NCBI GenBank assembly: GCA_964446115.1 | Contig: CAYUNE010000024.1 | Coordinates: 1 to 20,790 of the forward strand | DNA: 20,790 nt | Reading direction: 5' to 3' | From: CAYUNE01 sp964446115 | GTDB lineage: Bacteria; Desulfobacterota; Desulfobulbia; Desulfobulbales; Desulfobulbaceae | Part shown: in pieces, positions 1 to 7,142 of the stretch | Position numbering within the stretch: the first letter of the stretch is position 1 | Layout of the letters: each line of letters starts with the position of its first letter | The notes under the pieces: model-generated | Told to the model about the DNA's origin: nothing | Databases searched by the model: none | What the model saw: the letters and a program-made list of their open reading frames with translations, nothing else | Made by a program: the position numbers and the translations under genes

Positions 1-2
1 TA

Positions 3-872
3 TTATTCGGGTGGGAGGGGAGAGTCGGGGCGGAGTTCTTGGATTTCGAGGGGGGCGGCTTGGCCCAGCTCGGTGTGCAGGGCTTGGATGTGGCCGATTT
101 TACGCCAGTTTCGTCCGAGCAGGGAGGCGCCGTAACTATCCATGGCCACCGGATCGTTGCCGGCGGCCAGCCGGTTGACCGGAGGATCGCAGGAGGGGCC
201 GTGGATGTGGGCTTCGGGCATGCCGATGGTGGCGTCGAGGATGGTGAAATCCGGAGTGCGATAGCGGTTGAGATCGGCGATTGCCGCCTGGATTCGGTGG
301 TGGAAGGCGGCCTTTTTCCAGAATCCCTGCTGTCGATAGTGGCTGGGAGGGGCCAGGCCGATCATGTTTTTCAGGGTCAGGGTGACGCCGGCCAGGGTGT
401 GCGCCTTGAGCACCGGAACGGAGATGAGAAAGCTCTCAAAGGCGATCTTCGGCAGAAATATCTCCGGGAAGCGCTGCAGTTCGGGCCGGCTCAGCCGCTT
501 GAGCGGCGCCCCGTTGAGATCGAGCAATTCCAGGGAGTGGGTCGCGGCCAGCTCCCGGTAACCCAGTTCTTCGAAGCAGGCCGCGGTTTCATACTGCAGG
601 GAGCCGGTGCCGTCGCCGATGATGATGGGAATATCGGTGCATCCCCGCAGGTACTCCACCAGCGCCGCGACCAGTTCCACCGGCGTGGTGATCGGCGGCG
701 GAGCGGTCTGCACCAGGTTGGGTTTGATGAGAATGCGCCGCGCTCCGGCCACCATCGCGGCCAACCCGGCGGCATCCAGCAGGGGCGGCAGGCTGCACCG
801 GTAGCCGTTGAAGCGGGTGGTATGGACCAACCCCTGCCGGACCGCTGAAGGTGCGTTTCTCTTGCTGTTCAC
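3..872 (-). CDS. DUF362 domain-containing protein
   Basis: A 289-residue protein of the DUF362 family (PF04015), whose biochemical role is not established. Visible family hallmarks are an IKPNLV motif near residue 49, a GDGTG turn near residue 86, the SVPVLKAH...LKNMIGL segment near residues 150-171 and a late NDPVAMD motif. No ferredoxin-type CxxCxxC cluster is present, unlike some longer DUF362 proteins that carry a 4Fe-4S domain. The start is a GTG at 870-872, chosen because a GGAGAG Shine-Dalgarno lies a few bases upstream; the stop is TAA at 3-5, so the gene is complete. No signal peptide or membrane segment is seen, so it is probably cytoplasmic. It lies 76 bp downstream of the DUF4838 gene on the same strand and could be cotranscribed with it. 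Family assignment is firm; function is unknown. Confidence 0.85.
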   Translation of the reverse strand: MNSKRNAPSAVRQGLVHTTRFNGYRCSLPPLLDAAGLAAMVAGARRILIKPNLVQTAPPPITTPVELVAALVEYLRGCTDIPIIIGDGTGSLQYETAACFEELGYRELAATHSLELLDLNGAPLKRLSRPELQRFPEIFLPKIAFESFLISVPVLKAHTLAGVTLTLKNMIGLAPPSHYRQQGFWKKAAFHHRIQAAIADLNRYRTPDFTILDATIGMPEAHIHGPSCDPPVNRLAAGNDPVAMDSYGASLLGRNWRKIGHIQALHTELGQAAPLEIQELRPDSPLPPE

Positions 873-948
873 GCTCTCTCCATCACCCTCTGACCGGTTG
901 CCAATACAGGTGCCTGCCCAAGCCGGGTGCTTGCCCTGCAGGTAGTTG

Positions 949-3852
949 CTAGTTGGCAGGCGCCGCCGGCACCGCCAGAATATAATCCACCAGGAGGCGG
1001 ATACGGTTGTCGGTGGACTGGAAGTAGACGCTTTTGGCGTTATCCTCTCCGGCAGTGTAGCGGGTTCCCGGCAACCGGATGAGGCGGTAGCCGCCGCCGT
1101 CGTCCAGGTCGCCCATGGTCACTTCGTTGTTGCCGACATTCTCCACGCCCGCCAGCATCACAACCTCGTCGGCGCCCACCGCCGCCCGCGTCTCCACCCT
1201 CACCGCGACGTGGAGGTCCCACTCCCCGTCGGCGGGCAGGATGCGCTCCAGGGGCATGGAGATCAGCCAGGGATTATCCGGCAGGCCGCCGGCGGCAAAG
1301 GCGGCATAGCCGTCTTCCGCCGCGGTATCGGCCACCAGGGAGGAGCTCTCCATATAGGTGTTCAGACCATATTCCCGCATCACCCGGCAGGAGGAGGTGA
1401 AACCGCTGTCCCGGGGACAGTCGGTACTCAGGCCGCTGGTGTTGCCGGGGACGATGAATACCCGGTCCACATACATCTGTTCGATGGCGGCGCTTGCCGG
1501 CGGGCTGAACCAGATGCTCTCCACTGCCACGTCGTCGGTACTGAGAACCTCGTCTCCATGCAACCGATAGGGGGAGCCGCTGAGGCGCACGGTGTGATAT
1601 TTTTCATCGTCAAGGGTTGCCAGGGCCAGGTCCCGGGAATAGGGGCCGGGTGCGACGCCCAGGGAAAGGGCTGTATCGGCCGGGTCGGCCGCCGCGCCCT
1701 TGTCCACCCGGATAACGGCATAGACATCCCACTGCCCCGGTTCCGTGATCAGCTTTTTCACGGGAACCTGTATCCCCCAGGGGGGATTGCTTTCGCCGTT
1801 CTCATGCCATCGGGTGTCGTCGCCGGGCATGCGGGCGGCAAAGAGGTCCGAGGCCTGATCGTCATTGAACAGCTCGGCTCCCGAGAGCTGGAAATCCAGG
1901 TCCTGGTAGTCCCGGCAGTCCGTTTCTTCGGTGCAGAGCCCGACCTGTTGCGGGATGCTGCGGAGGGTGGCCAGGGCGGTGAGCATGCCGTTGACCGTGC
2001 CCACATCTTCGCCAAAGCTGTCCAGCCGGGCGATATTGCGTACCGTGTCTTTGAAGCGGTCCAGCCGCTGTTGCCTTTTCTCCGGGGTGTCATCCGGCCA
2101 GGACAGGCCCTGCTCCGCTGCCTCTGCCGCCAGGCGGGCGCCGTTGTGGAGAATAACCCAATCGACCCCCAGCCGCTCGGTTTTCACATGATCGAGGAAG
2201 AGCTGGTTGTCGGCCGCCGCCTCCTCGGCCTGTTGCATGATGCGGTCGGCGCGGATGATGAAGTCGCTGTGCAGGTAGGGAGCCGTGAGGCTGCTCTTGG
2301 TGGTGACCGGTGAAGGATGGTCCCGCTGGGAGGTGTGCAGCTCCCTGATATACTGGTGGATGAGCCCCCCGGCCTTGGGGCCGTAGTAGCCGTCGCAGAA
2401 TTCCCGCACCAGGCAGTCGGCGTCAAGGTGCGGATCCCAGAGCAGCCGCGAGTAGACCCAGGCATGGAGGGCGGCGAAACTGCCGCCGGGCGAGCCGCTG
2501 TCCTGCAGAAAGACCCCCTCCACCGCGGCAATGCGGTCCAGTTGTTTGATGGTCTCCATCATCGGATAGATGGTGGGCAGCGGCTGCAGGTAGCCGGCGA
2601 AGTTGGTGGTGTAGAGCCAGGTCCAGATGTGTTGGGTATGGCGGGTCCATTCATCCAGGTATGCCGCTTCCCGGGAGTTGTTCGTCCCGGTCAGCGACTG
2701 GCTCCAGTCCATTTCGATGGGAGCGAAGGCCACGCCGGCATTGGCGGGCAGGGTGATGTCGGTGGGCGGCTGCAGGCTCCAGAGATAGGCCTCGCCCAGC
2801 AGCACCGCCTGGGGAAACTCCTCTTCGATCTCGCCTGCCAGCCGTCGCACCAGGTCCATGAGCGGCGCCCCGGCCGCGCCGCCGTTGGCCGCAACCAGGT
2901 CCAGGTCGCCGGGGTCTTCACTGCGCGATGAGCCGTCGATGTGATTGATGCGCGGATACCAGAGGCCGCTCTGCCCGAAAACCCCGCGATAGGCGGCGCG
3001 GTCGCGCAGGCCGTCCAGGGCCTCGGTAAAGGTGGAGGCTGCCGTGCCCGCATTGGTGCCGATGTTGTAGACATCCAGCGCATTGAGGCCAAAGCCGTGT
3101 TTTTGTCGCAGGATACCGCGGTGATAGCCCAGCCCCGGTTCGATATAGTCGCTCTTGTGGCCGTACTGGCCGTTGAGGCGGAAACGGGCGGCGGTGTCGC
3201 CGCCGGCGGTATCGTCGTCGTTGCCGGCAAAGGCGCTGGAGTCCGGGTTGTCGCCGCTTTCGGGGTTGAACACCGAACGAAAACAAAAGCGCGGCACATG
3301 GATCCGGCCGGAGGAGGGAATGGGCAGCGGCCGGCCCTGGCACTGGGGAACCTTCACCGTATCCGCCGCGTACCACTCGTACCCGACATAGGTACGCAGA
3401 AAGTGATAGACGCCGTTGAGCGTGCCGCGGGGATGGGCACCGGCAATGAGCAGGTTTTTTCCCCGTCGCCGGTATTCGAAGCCGTCTTCCCCCAGGGTCG
3501 CTTCGTCGGGTTGGCGGGCAAGCCCGGCGGCAAAGTCATTTTCCGTGCCGATGATGATATAGGGTCCCTCATCCGGCGAGTACCGGGTTGTCTTGACCAC
3601 GGGCAGACCGGCCCGGTTCAGGTGGGAAACCAGTTCCTCGGCCGCATACTGTTCCGCGGCTCCGGCTCCGGCGCCGACGTAGACGCTGCAGTCCGTGCAG
3701 TAATCGGGACCGCCGAAGAGCAGCAGGGAGAGGGCCGGGGAAAAACCCGCGGCCGCCTGGCCGCTGCCTGAGCTGCCGCTCCAGAAAAGGAAAGTGAAAA
3801 GCAGGAAAAGTACCGGGGATTTCAAGCGGGTTGCAGGTTGATGGAGTTTCAT
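949..3852 (-). CDS. Secreted DUF4838 (alpha-glucuronidase-like) protein with duplicated C-terminal domain
   Basis: A 967-residue protein. Residues 1-35 form a signal peptide: a basic start, a Leu/Phe-rich core and a small-residue AAA region. Residues about 45-150 resemble the N-terminal domain of GH67 alpha-glucuronidases (AAEEL helix, IIIGTEND strand, GTLNGVYHFL, VGYEWY). This is followed by a DUF4838-like region with Trp- and Tyr-rich motifs at about 215-500. Known DUF4838 proteins are linked to polysaccharide breakdown in several phyla; catalysis is not demonstrated, so glycoside hydrolase activity is inference. The C-terminal 300 residues look like two copies of one beta-sandwich-type domain (about 660-806 and 825-965), each with a Pro-Trp start, a W-D-(V/L) strand and an Ala-Val-Arg-Val strand. 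ATG at 3850-3852 has an AAGG ribosome site 9 bases upstream. Probably periplasmic or extracellular. It lies 71 bp downstream of folE2 on the same strand, with no obvious functional link. Confidence 0.8.
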   Translation of the reverse strand: MKLHQPATRLKSPVLFLLFTFLFWSGSSGSGQAAAGFSPALSLLLFGGPDYCTDCSVYVGAGAGAAEQYAAEELVSHLNRAGLPVVKTTRYSPDEGPYIIIGTENDFAAGLARQPDEATLGEDGFEYRRRGKNLLIAGAHPRGTLNGVYHFLRTYVGYEWYAADTVKVPQCQGRPLPIPSSGRIHVPRFCFRSVFNPESGDNPDSSAFAGNDDDTAGGDTAARFRLNGQYGHKSDYIEPGLGYHRGILRQKHGFGLNALDVYNIGTNAGTAASTFTEALDGLRDRAAYRGVFGQSGLWYPRINHIDGSSRSEDPGDLDLVAANGGAAGAPLMDLVRRLAGEIEEEFPQAVLLGEAYLWSLQPPTDITLPANAGVAFAPIEMDWSQSLTGTNNSREAAYLDEWTRHTQHIWTWLYTTNFAGYLQPLPTIYPMMETIKQLDRIAAVEGVFLQDSGSPGGSFAALHAWVYSRLLWDPHLDADCLVREFCDGYYGPKAGGLIHQYIRELHTSQRDHPSPVTTKSSLTAPYLHSDFIIRADRIMQQAEEAAADNQLFLDHVKTERLGVDWVILHNGARLAAEAAEQGLSWPDDTPEKRQQRLDRFKDTVRNIARLDSFGEDVGTVNGMLTALATLRSIPQQVGLCTEETDCRDYQDLDFQLSGAELFNDDQASDLFAARMPGDDTRWHENGESNPPWGIQVPVKKLITEPGQWDVYAVIRVDKGAAADPADTALSLGVAPGPYSRDLALATLDDEKYHTVRLSGSPYRLHGDEVLSTDDVAVESIWFSPPASAAIEQMYVDRVFIVPGNTSGLSTDCPRDSGFTSSCRVMREYGLNTYMESSSLVADTAAEDGYAAFAAGGLPDNPWLISMPLERILPADGEWDLHVAVRVETRAAVGADEVVMLAGVENVGNNEVTMGDLDDGGGYRLIRLPGTRYTAGEDNAKSVYFQSTDNRIRLLVDYILAVPAAPAN

Positions 3853-3923
3853 AACGGATACCTTTGGAAGAGGAATTTGTGAGGTTGGGGACCAAGCCGG
3901 GAAAGGGAGGAACCGGTGGCAGG

Positions 3924-4688
3924 CTACATTTCGTCGCTGTCCGTGAACGCGTAGGCCGAGTGTTTATGGATGGATTCAAAGCTTTCAACGCCCACGGAGA
4001 ACCAGGCGATGTCCGGATGTTTGAGGGCCTGCTGGGCAACCTGGCGCACCACGTCTTCCACGAACATGGGATTGTTGTAGGCGCGTTCGGTGACGTATTT
4101 TTCGTCGGGACGTTTGAGCAGGGCGTAGAGCTCCGAGGAACCGCATTCCTCCACCAGGGCGATGAGGTCCTCCAGCCAGAGAAAGCGCCGCTGCTTGACG
4201 TTGAGGTTGACCTCGGCCCGCTGGTTGTGGGCCCCGGCGCTGCTGATCTCCTTGGAGCAGGGGCAGAGCGTCGTCACCGGCACCCAGACCGAGATGGTGA
4301 GTTTGTCGTCGTCCAGGCTGCCGCTGAAACGGCAGCGATATTCCATGAGGCTGGCGGTCCTGGAAACCGGCGCCGTTTTGGCGATGAAGTAGGGAAAGGT
4401 CATGGCCACCGCCGCCTTTTCCGCCTGCAGTTCGTCCCTTATCCGGGCAAGCATTGCCGGGAAGATGGAGGAACTCATCTCCTGTTGGTGGTCGTTGAGC
4501 ATTTTGATAAAAGTGGAGACGCAGTTTTCCCGGAAGCGGTGCGGCATGGATGCCTGCAGGTTGATGGAGGCCACCGTGTGCTGGCGCGAACCGTTTTTTT
4601 CCGGAATGGTGATGGGACAGGTGATATCCCTGATGCCGACGCTGCCGAGTTTCATCCTGGTTTCCAAGGTTGCCGCCTGCCGTCCCAT
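3924..4688 (-). CDS. folE2: GTP cyclohydrolase FolE2 (type IB)
   Basis: Converts GTP to 7,8-dihydroneopterin triphosphate, the first step toward folate and, in many bacteria, queuosine. It belongs to the FolE2/MptA family, unrelated in sequence to FolE. Seen: VGIRDI near the start, an MPHRF motif, TTLCPCSKEIS with Cys142 and Cys144 (a metal-binding Cys is expected here), then GAHNQR, YNNPMFVEDVVR and a C-terminal E-S-I-H-K-H segment, all family signatures. Length is about 254 residues. The start is uncertain. The frame stays open to an ATG at 4758-4760, but the extra 24 codons are AT-rich and unlike the rest, and alignment from memory with Neisseria FolE2 makes homology begin at the ATG at 4686-4688, so I prefer that. 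Neither start has a good Shine-Dalgarno. FolE2 genes are often zinc-responsive in other bacteria; I see no convincing Zur palindrome upstream. Confidence 0.9.
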   Translation of the reverse strand: MGRQAATLETRMKLGSVGIRDITCPITIPEKNGSRQHTVASINLQASMPHRFRENCVSTFIKMLNDHQQEMSSSIFPAMLARIRDELQAEKAAVAMTFPYFIAKTAPVSRTASLMEYRCRFSGSLDDDKLTISVWVPVTTLCPCSKEISSAGAHNQRAEVNLNVKQRRFLWLEDLIALVEECGSSELYALLKRPDEKYVTERAYNNPMFVEDVVRQVAQQALKHPDIAWFSVGVESFESIHKHSAYAFTDSDEM

Positions 4689-4764
4689 GGGGCTCGGCAG
4701 GTGGATGGGCGGTGGAGATAACAGCAAATAAACAAAATTACTTACCTTATTTTTTGCCATTCGG

Positions 4765-4836
4765 CAATATTGATTTTCACCAACATTGAATTTCGTTTTT
4801 TATCATGTTAGAATTTTTCTTTCTTTGATATGTTAG
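4765..4836. repeat. Two pairs of short direct repeats in the folE2/hslR divergent region
   Basis: CAATATTGA at 4765-4773 recurs as CAACATTGA at 4781-4789 (8 of 9 identical, 16 bases apart). ATGTTAG at 4805-4811 recurs exactly at 4830-4836 (25 bases apart). The first pair runs into the -35 box of the hslR promoter and the second pair flanks its transcription start. They could be regulator-binding sites or chance in AT-rich DNA. Confidence 0.3.
4786..4814 (+). promoter_or_regulatory. Sigma70-type promoter of hslR
   Basis: TTGAAT at 4786-4791 and TAGAAT at 4809-4814 are separated by exactly 17 bases in an AT-rich stretch. Each box differs from consensus at two positions or fewer. Transcription would start near 4821, giving a leader of about 20 bases before the hslR ATG at 4841. 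The position, spacing and local composition all fit; there is no experimental support. Confidence 0.6.
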
Positions 4837-4840
4837 GGAG

Positions 4841-5239
4841 ATGAAGCGGCAGGATGACGACAGGGTGCGCATCGACCGCTGGCTGTGGGCGGCCCGTTTT
4901 TTCAAGACCAGGTCGCTGGCCGCCAAGGCGGTGAAGGGCGGCCATATTCAGATAAACGGCGAGCGGGTGAAGCCGGCCCGGTCGGTGATGGTGGACGATA
5001 CCCTGCGCATCAGGCGCGGCCGGATCCAGTGGACGGTGGTGGTCAGGAAGCTCGGCACCAGGCGCGGCCCGGCCGCCGCGGCCCGGGAACTCTACGAGGA
5101 AACCGCGGCCAGCGAGGAGGCCAGGCGCCTGGCGCGGGAACAGATGCGGCTGCTCAACTGCAACCGGCAGCAGCCGGGTCGCCGCCCGGACAAGCGCGAC
5201 CGCCGCAAGATACGGAAATTTTTACGTAAGGACGACTAA
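4841..5239 (+). CDS. hslR: S4-domain RNA-binding heat shock protein Hsp15
   Basis: A 132-residue protein matching HslR/Hsp15, which in E. coli binds 50S subunits carrying stalled nascent chains and helps recycle them. The S4 domain spans about residues 10-55 (RIDRWLWAARFFKTRSLA, GGHIQING, KPARSV). The family-typical LYEETA segment follows near residue 87, then a very basic C-terminal tail with RRPDKRDRRKIRKF. Length equals the E. coli protein (133 residues, from memory) and the short acidic lead before RIDRW is also shared, which supports the ATG at 4841. An AGGGAG sits directly against the ATG, closer than usual; an in-frame GTG at 4865 has AGGA 10 bases upstream and would give a protein 8 residues shorter. 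It has its own promoter and is followed by a 139-bp gap, so it is probably separate from the operon downstream. Confidence 0.9.
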   Translation: MKRQDDDRVRIDRWLWAARFFKTRSLAAKAVKGGHIQINGERVKPARSVMVDDTLRIRRGRIQWTVVVRKLGTRRGPAAAARELYEETAASEEARRLAREQMRLLNCNRQQPGRRPDKRDRRKIRKFLRKDD

Positions 5240-5328
5240 GCCACTCTTCATCGACAAGATCTTTTGTAACTGCTCACGGGGCAGGCAACTGAAGTGGCAG
5301 GCATGTGCATTGTTAAACATATGTAATG

Positions 5329-5353
5329 GTAACCGGTGCCCGGGACCGGTTAC
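5329..5353 (+). promoter_or_regulatory. Perfect 9-bp inverted repeat in the purH leader
   Basis: GTAACCGGT at 5329-5337 is exactly complementary to ACCGGTTAC at 5345-5353, with a 7-base loop. It lies 25 bases before the IMP cyclohydrolase ATG, just upstream of the ribosome-binding site, inside the 139-bp non-coding gap 5240-5378. No T-run follows, so it is not an ordinary terminator of hslR. It could be an operator or an RNA structure in the leader of the long operon. It does not resemble the E. coli PurR box. Apart from this the gap shows only a short ACATATGT palindrome near 5318 and no clear promoter. Confidence 0.4.
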
Positions 5354-5378
5354 GATCATTTGGGAGGGAAAGGAAGAG

Positions 5379-5999
5379 ATGAAAAAAATCGAACGGGCGC
5401 TCATCAGTCTCACCGATAAATCCGGCATTGAGGAATTCGCCGGCGAACTTGCCGCAATGGGTATCGAGATTCTCTCGACCGGCGGTACGGCCAGGAAGAT
5501 GCGGGAAAGCTCCATTGCGGTCAAGGATGTCTCCGAGTTCACCGGTTTTCCGGAGATGCTGGACGGCCGGGTCAAGACCCTGCATCCCCTGATCCACGGC
5601 GGTATTCTCAACCAGCGGGAGAACCCGGACCATCAGCGGCAGTGCGCCGAGCACAACATCAAACCCATCGACCTGGTGGCCGTCAACCTCTACGCCTTTG
5701 AGAAAACCGTTGCCGACCCCGATTGCGCCCTGGCCGACGCCATCGAAAACATCGATATCGGCGGGCCCACCCTGCTGCGCGCCTCGGCCAAGAACTTCAA
5801 CGACGTCACCGTTATCGTCGATCCCGCCGATTATGGTGCCGTGCTGGCCGAAATCCGGGAAAGCGGCAACACGACCCTCAAGACCCGTTTCCGTCTGGCG
5901 GTCAAGGTCTTCGAGCTCACCAGCAGTTACGACACCGCCATTGCCCGCTGGCTGGCCAAGGTGGATGTGGAGACTGATTCCTTTTTCGCCGGGGTGTGA
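5379..5999 (+). CDS. purH: IMP cyclohydrolase (stand-alone PurH N-terminal domain)
   Basis: Catalyses the last step of de novo purine synthesis, FAICAR to IMP. The 206 residues cover the MGS-like IMP cyclohydrolase domain of PurH: ALISLTDKSGI at the start, STGGTA, VSEFTGFPEMLDGRVKTLHP, VAVNLYAFEKT and the block NIDIGGPTLLRASAKNF. The AICAR formyltransferase domain (roughly another 300 residues in usual PurH) is absent. The gene stops cleanly and purN begins at once, so this is a separate one-domain enzyme, not a frameshift. Split forms with a separate formyltransferase are known in some bacteria, and the partner should be elsewhere in the genome. The ATG at 5379 is chosen because AGGA lies about 5 bases upstream and PurH homology begins there; the frame is open upstream but lacks homology. 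It is the first gene of the tightly packed plus-strand run. Confidence 0.88.
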   Translation: MKKIERALISLTDKSGIEEFAGELAAMGIEILSTGGTARKMRESSIAVKDVSEFTGFPEMLDGRVKTLHPLIHGGILNQRENPDHQRQCAEHNIKPIDLVAVNLYAFEKTVADPDCALADAIENIDIGGPTLLRASAKNFNDVTVIVDPADYGAVLAEIRESGNTTLKTRFRLAVKVFELTSSYDTAIARWLAKVDVETDSFFAGV

Positions 6000-6001
6000 T
6001 C

Positions 6002-6583
6002 ATGCAAAAGATGGCGGTTCTTCTCTCCGGCTCCGGCCGCACCCTGGACAACTTTCACCAGCGGATCAAGGACGGCAGCCTCAGGGCTGAAATCCGGGTG
6101 GTGGTCTCCAACGTCGCCGATGCCCTGGGCCTGGAAAAGGCAGAAAACTACGGCTATCCCGCCTTTCATGCCCGCGGCAATCAGGCGGTGAACGCCATTC
6201 TCGGCGACTATGAGATCAACCTCATCTGCCTGGCAGGCTACCTGAAACTCTACGAGCCCCCGGCCCACCTGCGCCGCCGGGTTCTCAATATTCATCCCTC
6301 TCTCATTCCCTCGTTCTGCGGCGCCGGTTTCTACGGCCACCACGTCCATGAGGCGGTCAGGGCCCGCGGGGTGAAGGTGAGCGGCTGTACCGTGCACTTT
6401 GCCAACGAGGTGTACGACGAGGGGCCCATCGTCGTGCAGAAATGCGTGCCGGTGTTTGACGACGACAGCCCGGACGATATCGCCGACCGGGTGTTCGCCG
6501 CCGAATGCGAGGCCTTTCCCGAGGCCATTAACCTGGTGGATGAGCGCGGAGCCGACTACTTCTGGGAGAGAGTCAATGGCTGA
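6002..6583 (+). CDS. purN: Phosphoribosylglycinamide formyltransferase
   Basis: Transfers a formyl group from 10-formyltetrahydrofolate to GAR in the third step of purine synthesis. The protein has 193 residues, slightly shorter than E. coli PurN (about 212). Seen: the N-terminal LLSGSGRTLDNF loop, then LNIHPSLIPSF with catalytic Asn96 and His98, GCTVHF, and YDEGPI with catalytic Asp139. All three residues of the family triad are present. The FYGHHVHEAV sequence after the catalytic loop is a known variant subfamily feature. The start is ATG at 6002, two bases after the previous stop; a GTG at 5996 in the same frame would overlap that stop and is less likely. It overlaps pyrR by 8 bp. Its position behind IMP cyclohydrolase makes a small purine-synthesis module with two non-consecutive steps. 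Confidence 0.92.
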   Translation: MQKMAVLLSGSGRTLDNFHQRIKDGSLRAEIRVVVSNVADALGLEKAENYGYPAFHARGNQAVNAILGDYEINLICLAGYLKLYEPPAHLRRRVLNIHPSLIPSFCGAGFYGHHVHEAVRARGVKVSGCTVHFANEVYDEGPIVVQKCVPVFDDDSPDDIADRVFAAECEAFPEAINLVDERGADYFWERVNG

Positions 6584-7142
6584 TCGAACAATCATGACGG
6601 CCCGGGATATCGACCGCAGTCTCGATCGGCTGAGCCTTGAGATGATCGAACGCAACCACGGCATCGACAACCTGGCGCTGGTGGGCATCCATACCGGCGG
6701 CGTCTTTCTCGCCGACCGTATCCGTAAAAAGATCGCTGCCCGCGAAAATGTGGAGATACCTGCGGGCAGCCTGGACATCACCCTCTACCGCGACGACTGG
6801 AGCCTGATTTCGCAGAATCCCCTCGTCAAAAAAACCGATATCTCCTTTCTGGTGGAGGACCGGGTGGTGGTGCTCATCGACGACGTTGTCTTCACCGGTC
6901 GCACCATCCGGGCGGCCATGGACGCGATTATGGATTTCGGGCGGCCCGATGCCGTTCAACTGGCCGTTTTGGTGGATCGCGGCGGACGTGAGCTGCCCAT
7001 TCAGCCCGATTACGTGGGACTGAACCTGTCCGTCGGCCGTGACGAGCTGGTGGATGTCCTGCTGCGGGAGGGCAGCGGCCGGGACGAGGTGGTGATCCGC
7101 CGGAGCGCCGGAGCCGCGACCCGGCTCGGGAGGATGGAGTGA
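6576..7142 (+). CDS. pyrR: Bifunctional pyr regulator / uracil phosphoribosyltransferase PyrR
   Basis: A 188-residue PRT-fold protein of the PyrR family. In Bacillus, PyrR binds pyr mRNA leaders in response to UMP and also makes UMP from uracil and PRPP. The PRPP-binding motif VVVLIDDVVFTGRTIRAA is intact with the Asp-Asp pair at 102-103. Other family features are MTARDIDRSLDRLSLEMIERN near the start, VGIHTGG near residue 37, DITLYRDD near residue 68 and VLVDRGGRELPIQPDYVGLNL near residue 130. The start at 6576 has GGGAGAG upstream and overlaps purN by 8 bp. In Gram-negative bacteria RNA-attenuation activity is not guaranteed, so salvage UPRTase or regulator are both possible. No pyr anti-terminator structure was recognised in this window. 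Confidence 0.92.
   Translation: MADRTIMTARDIDRSLDRLSLEMIERNHGIDNLALVGIHTGGVFLADRIRKKIAARENVEIPAGSLDITLYRDDWSLISQNPLVKKTDISFLVEDRVVVLIDDVVFTGRTIRAAMDAIMDFGRPDAVQLAVLVDRGGRELPIQPDYVGLNLSVGRDELVDVLLREGSGRDEVVIRRSAGAATRLGRME

Noticed and set aside
946..2313. A 455-codon open frame on the plus strand, opposite the DUF4838 gene
   Set aside because: It is antisense to a gene with clear domains and signal peptide; composition (His, Gly, Arg, Val rich, no motif) is typical of a high-GC shadow frame.
4740..4840. Zur-type operator upstream of folE2
   Set aside because: No long AT-rich palindrome of the expected type was found, only short direct repeats.
5997..6010. Frameshift in purH that would have removed the AICAR formyltransferase domain
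   Set aside because: The sequence after the stop encodes an intact PurN with its full triad, with no trace of the missing domain in any frame.
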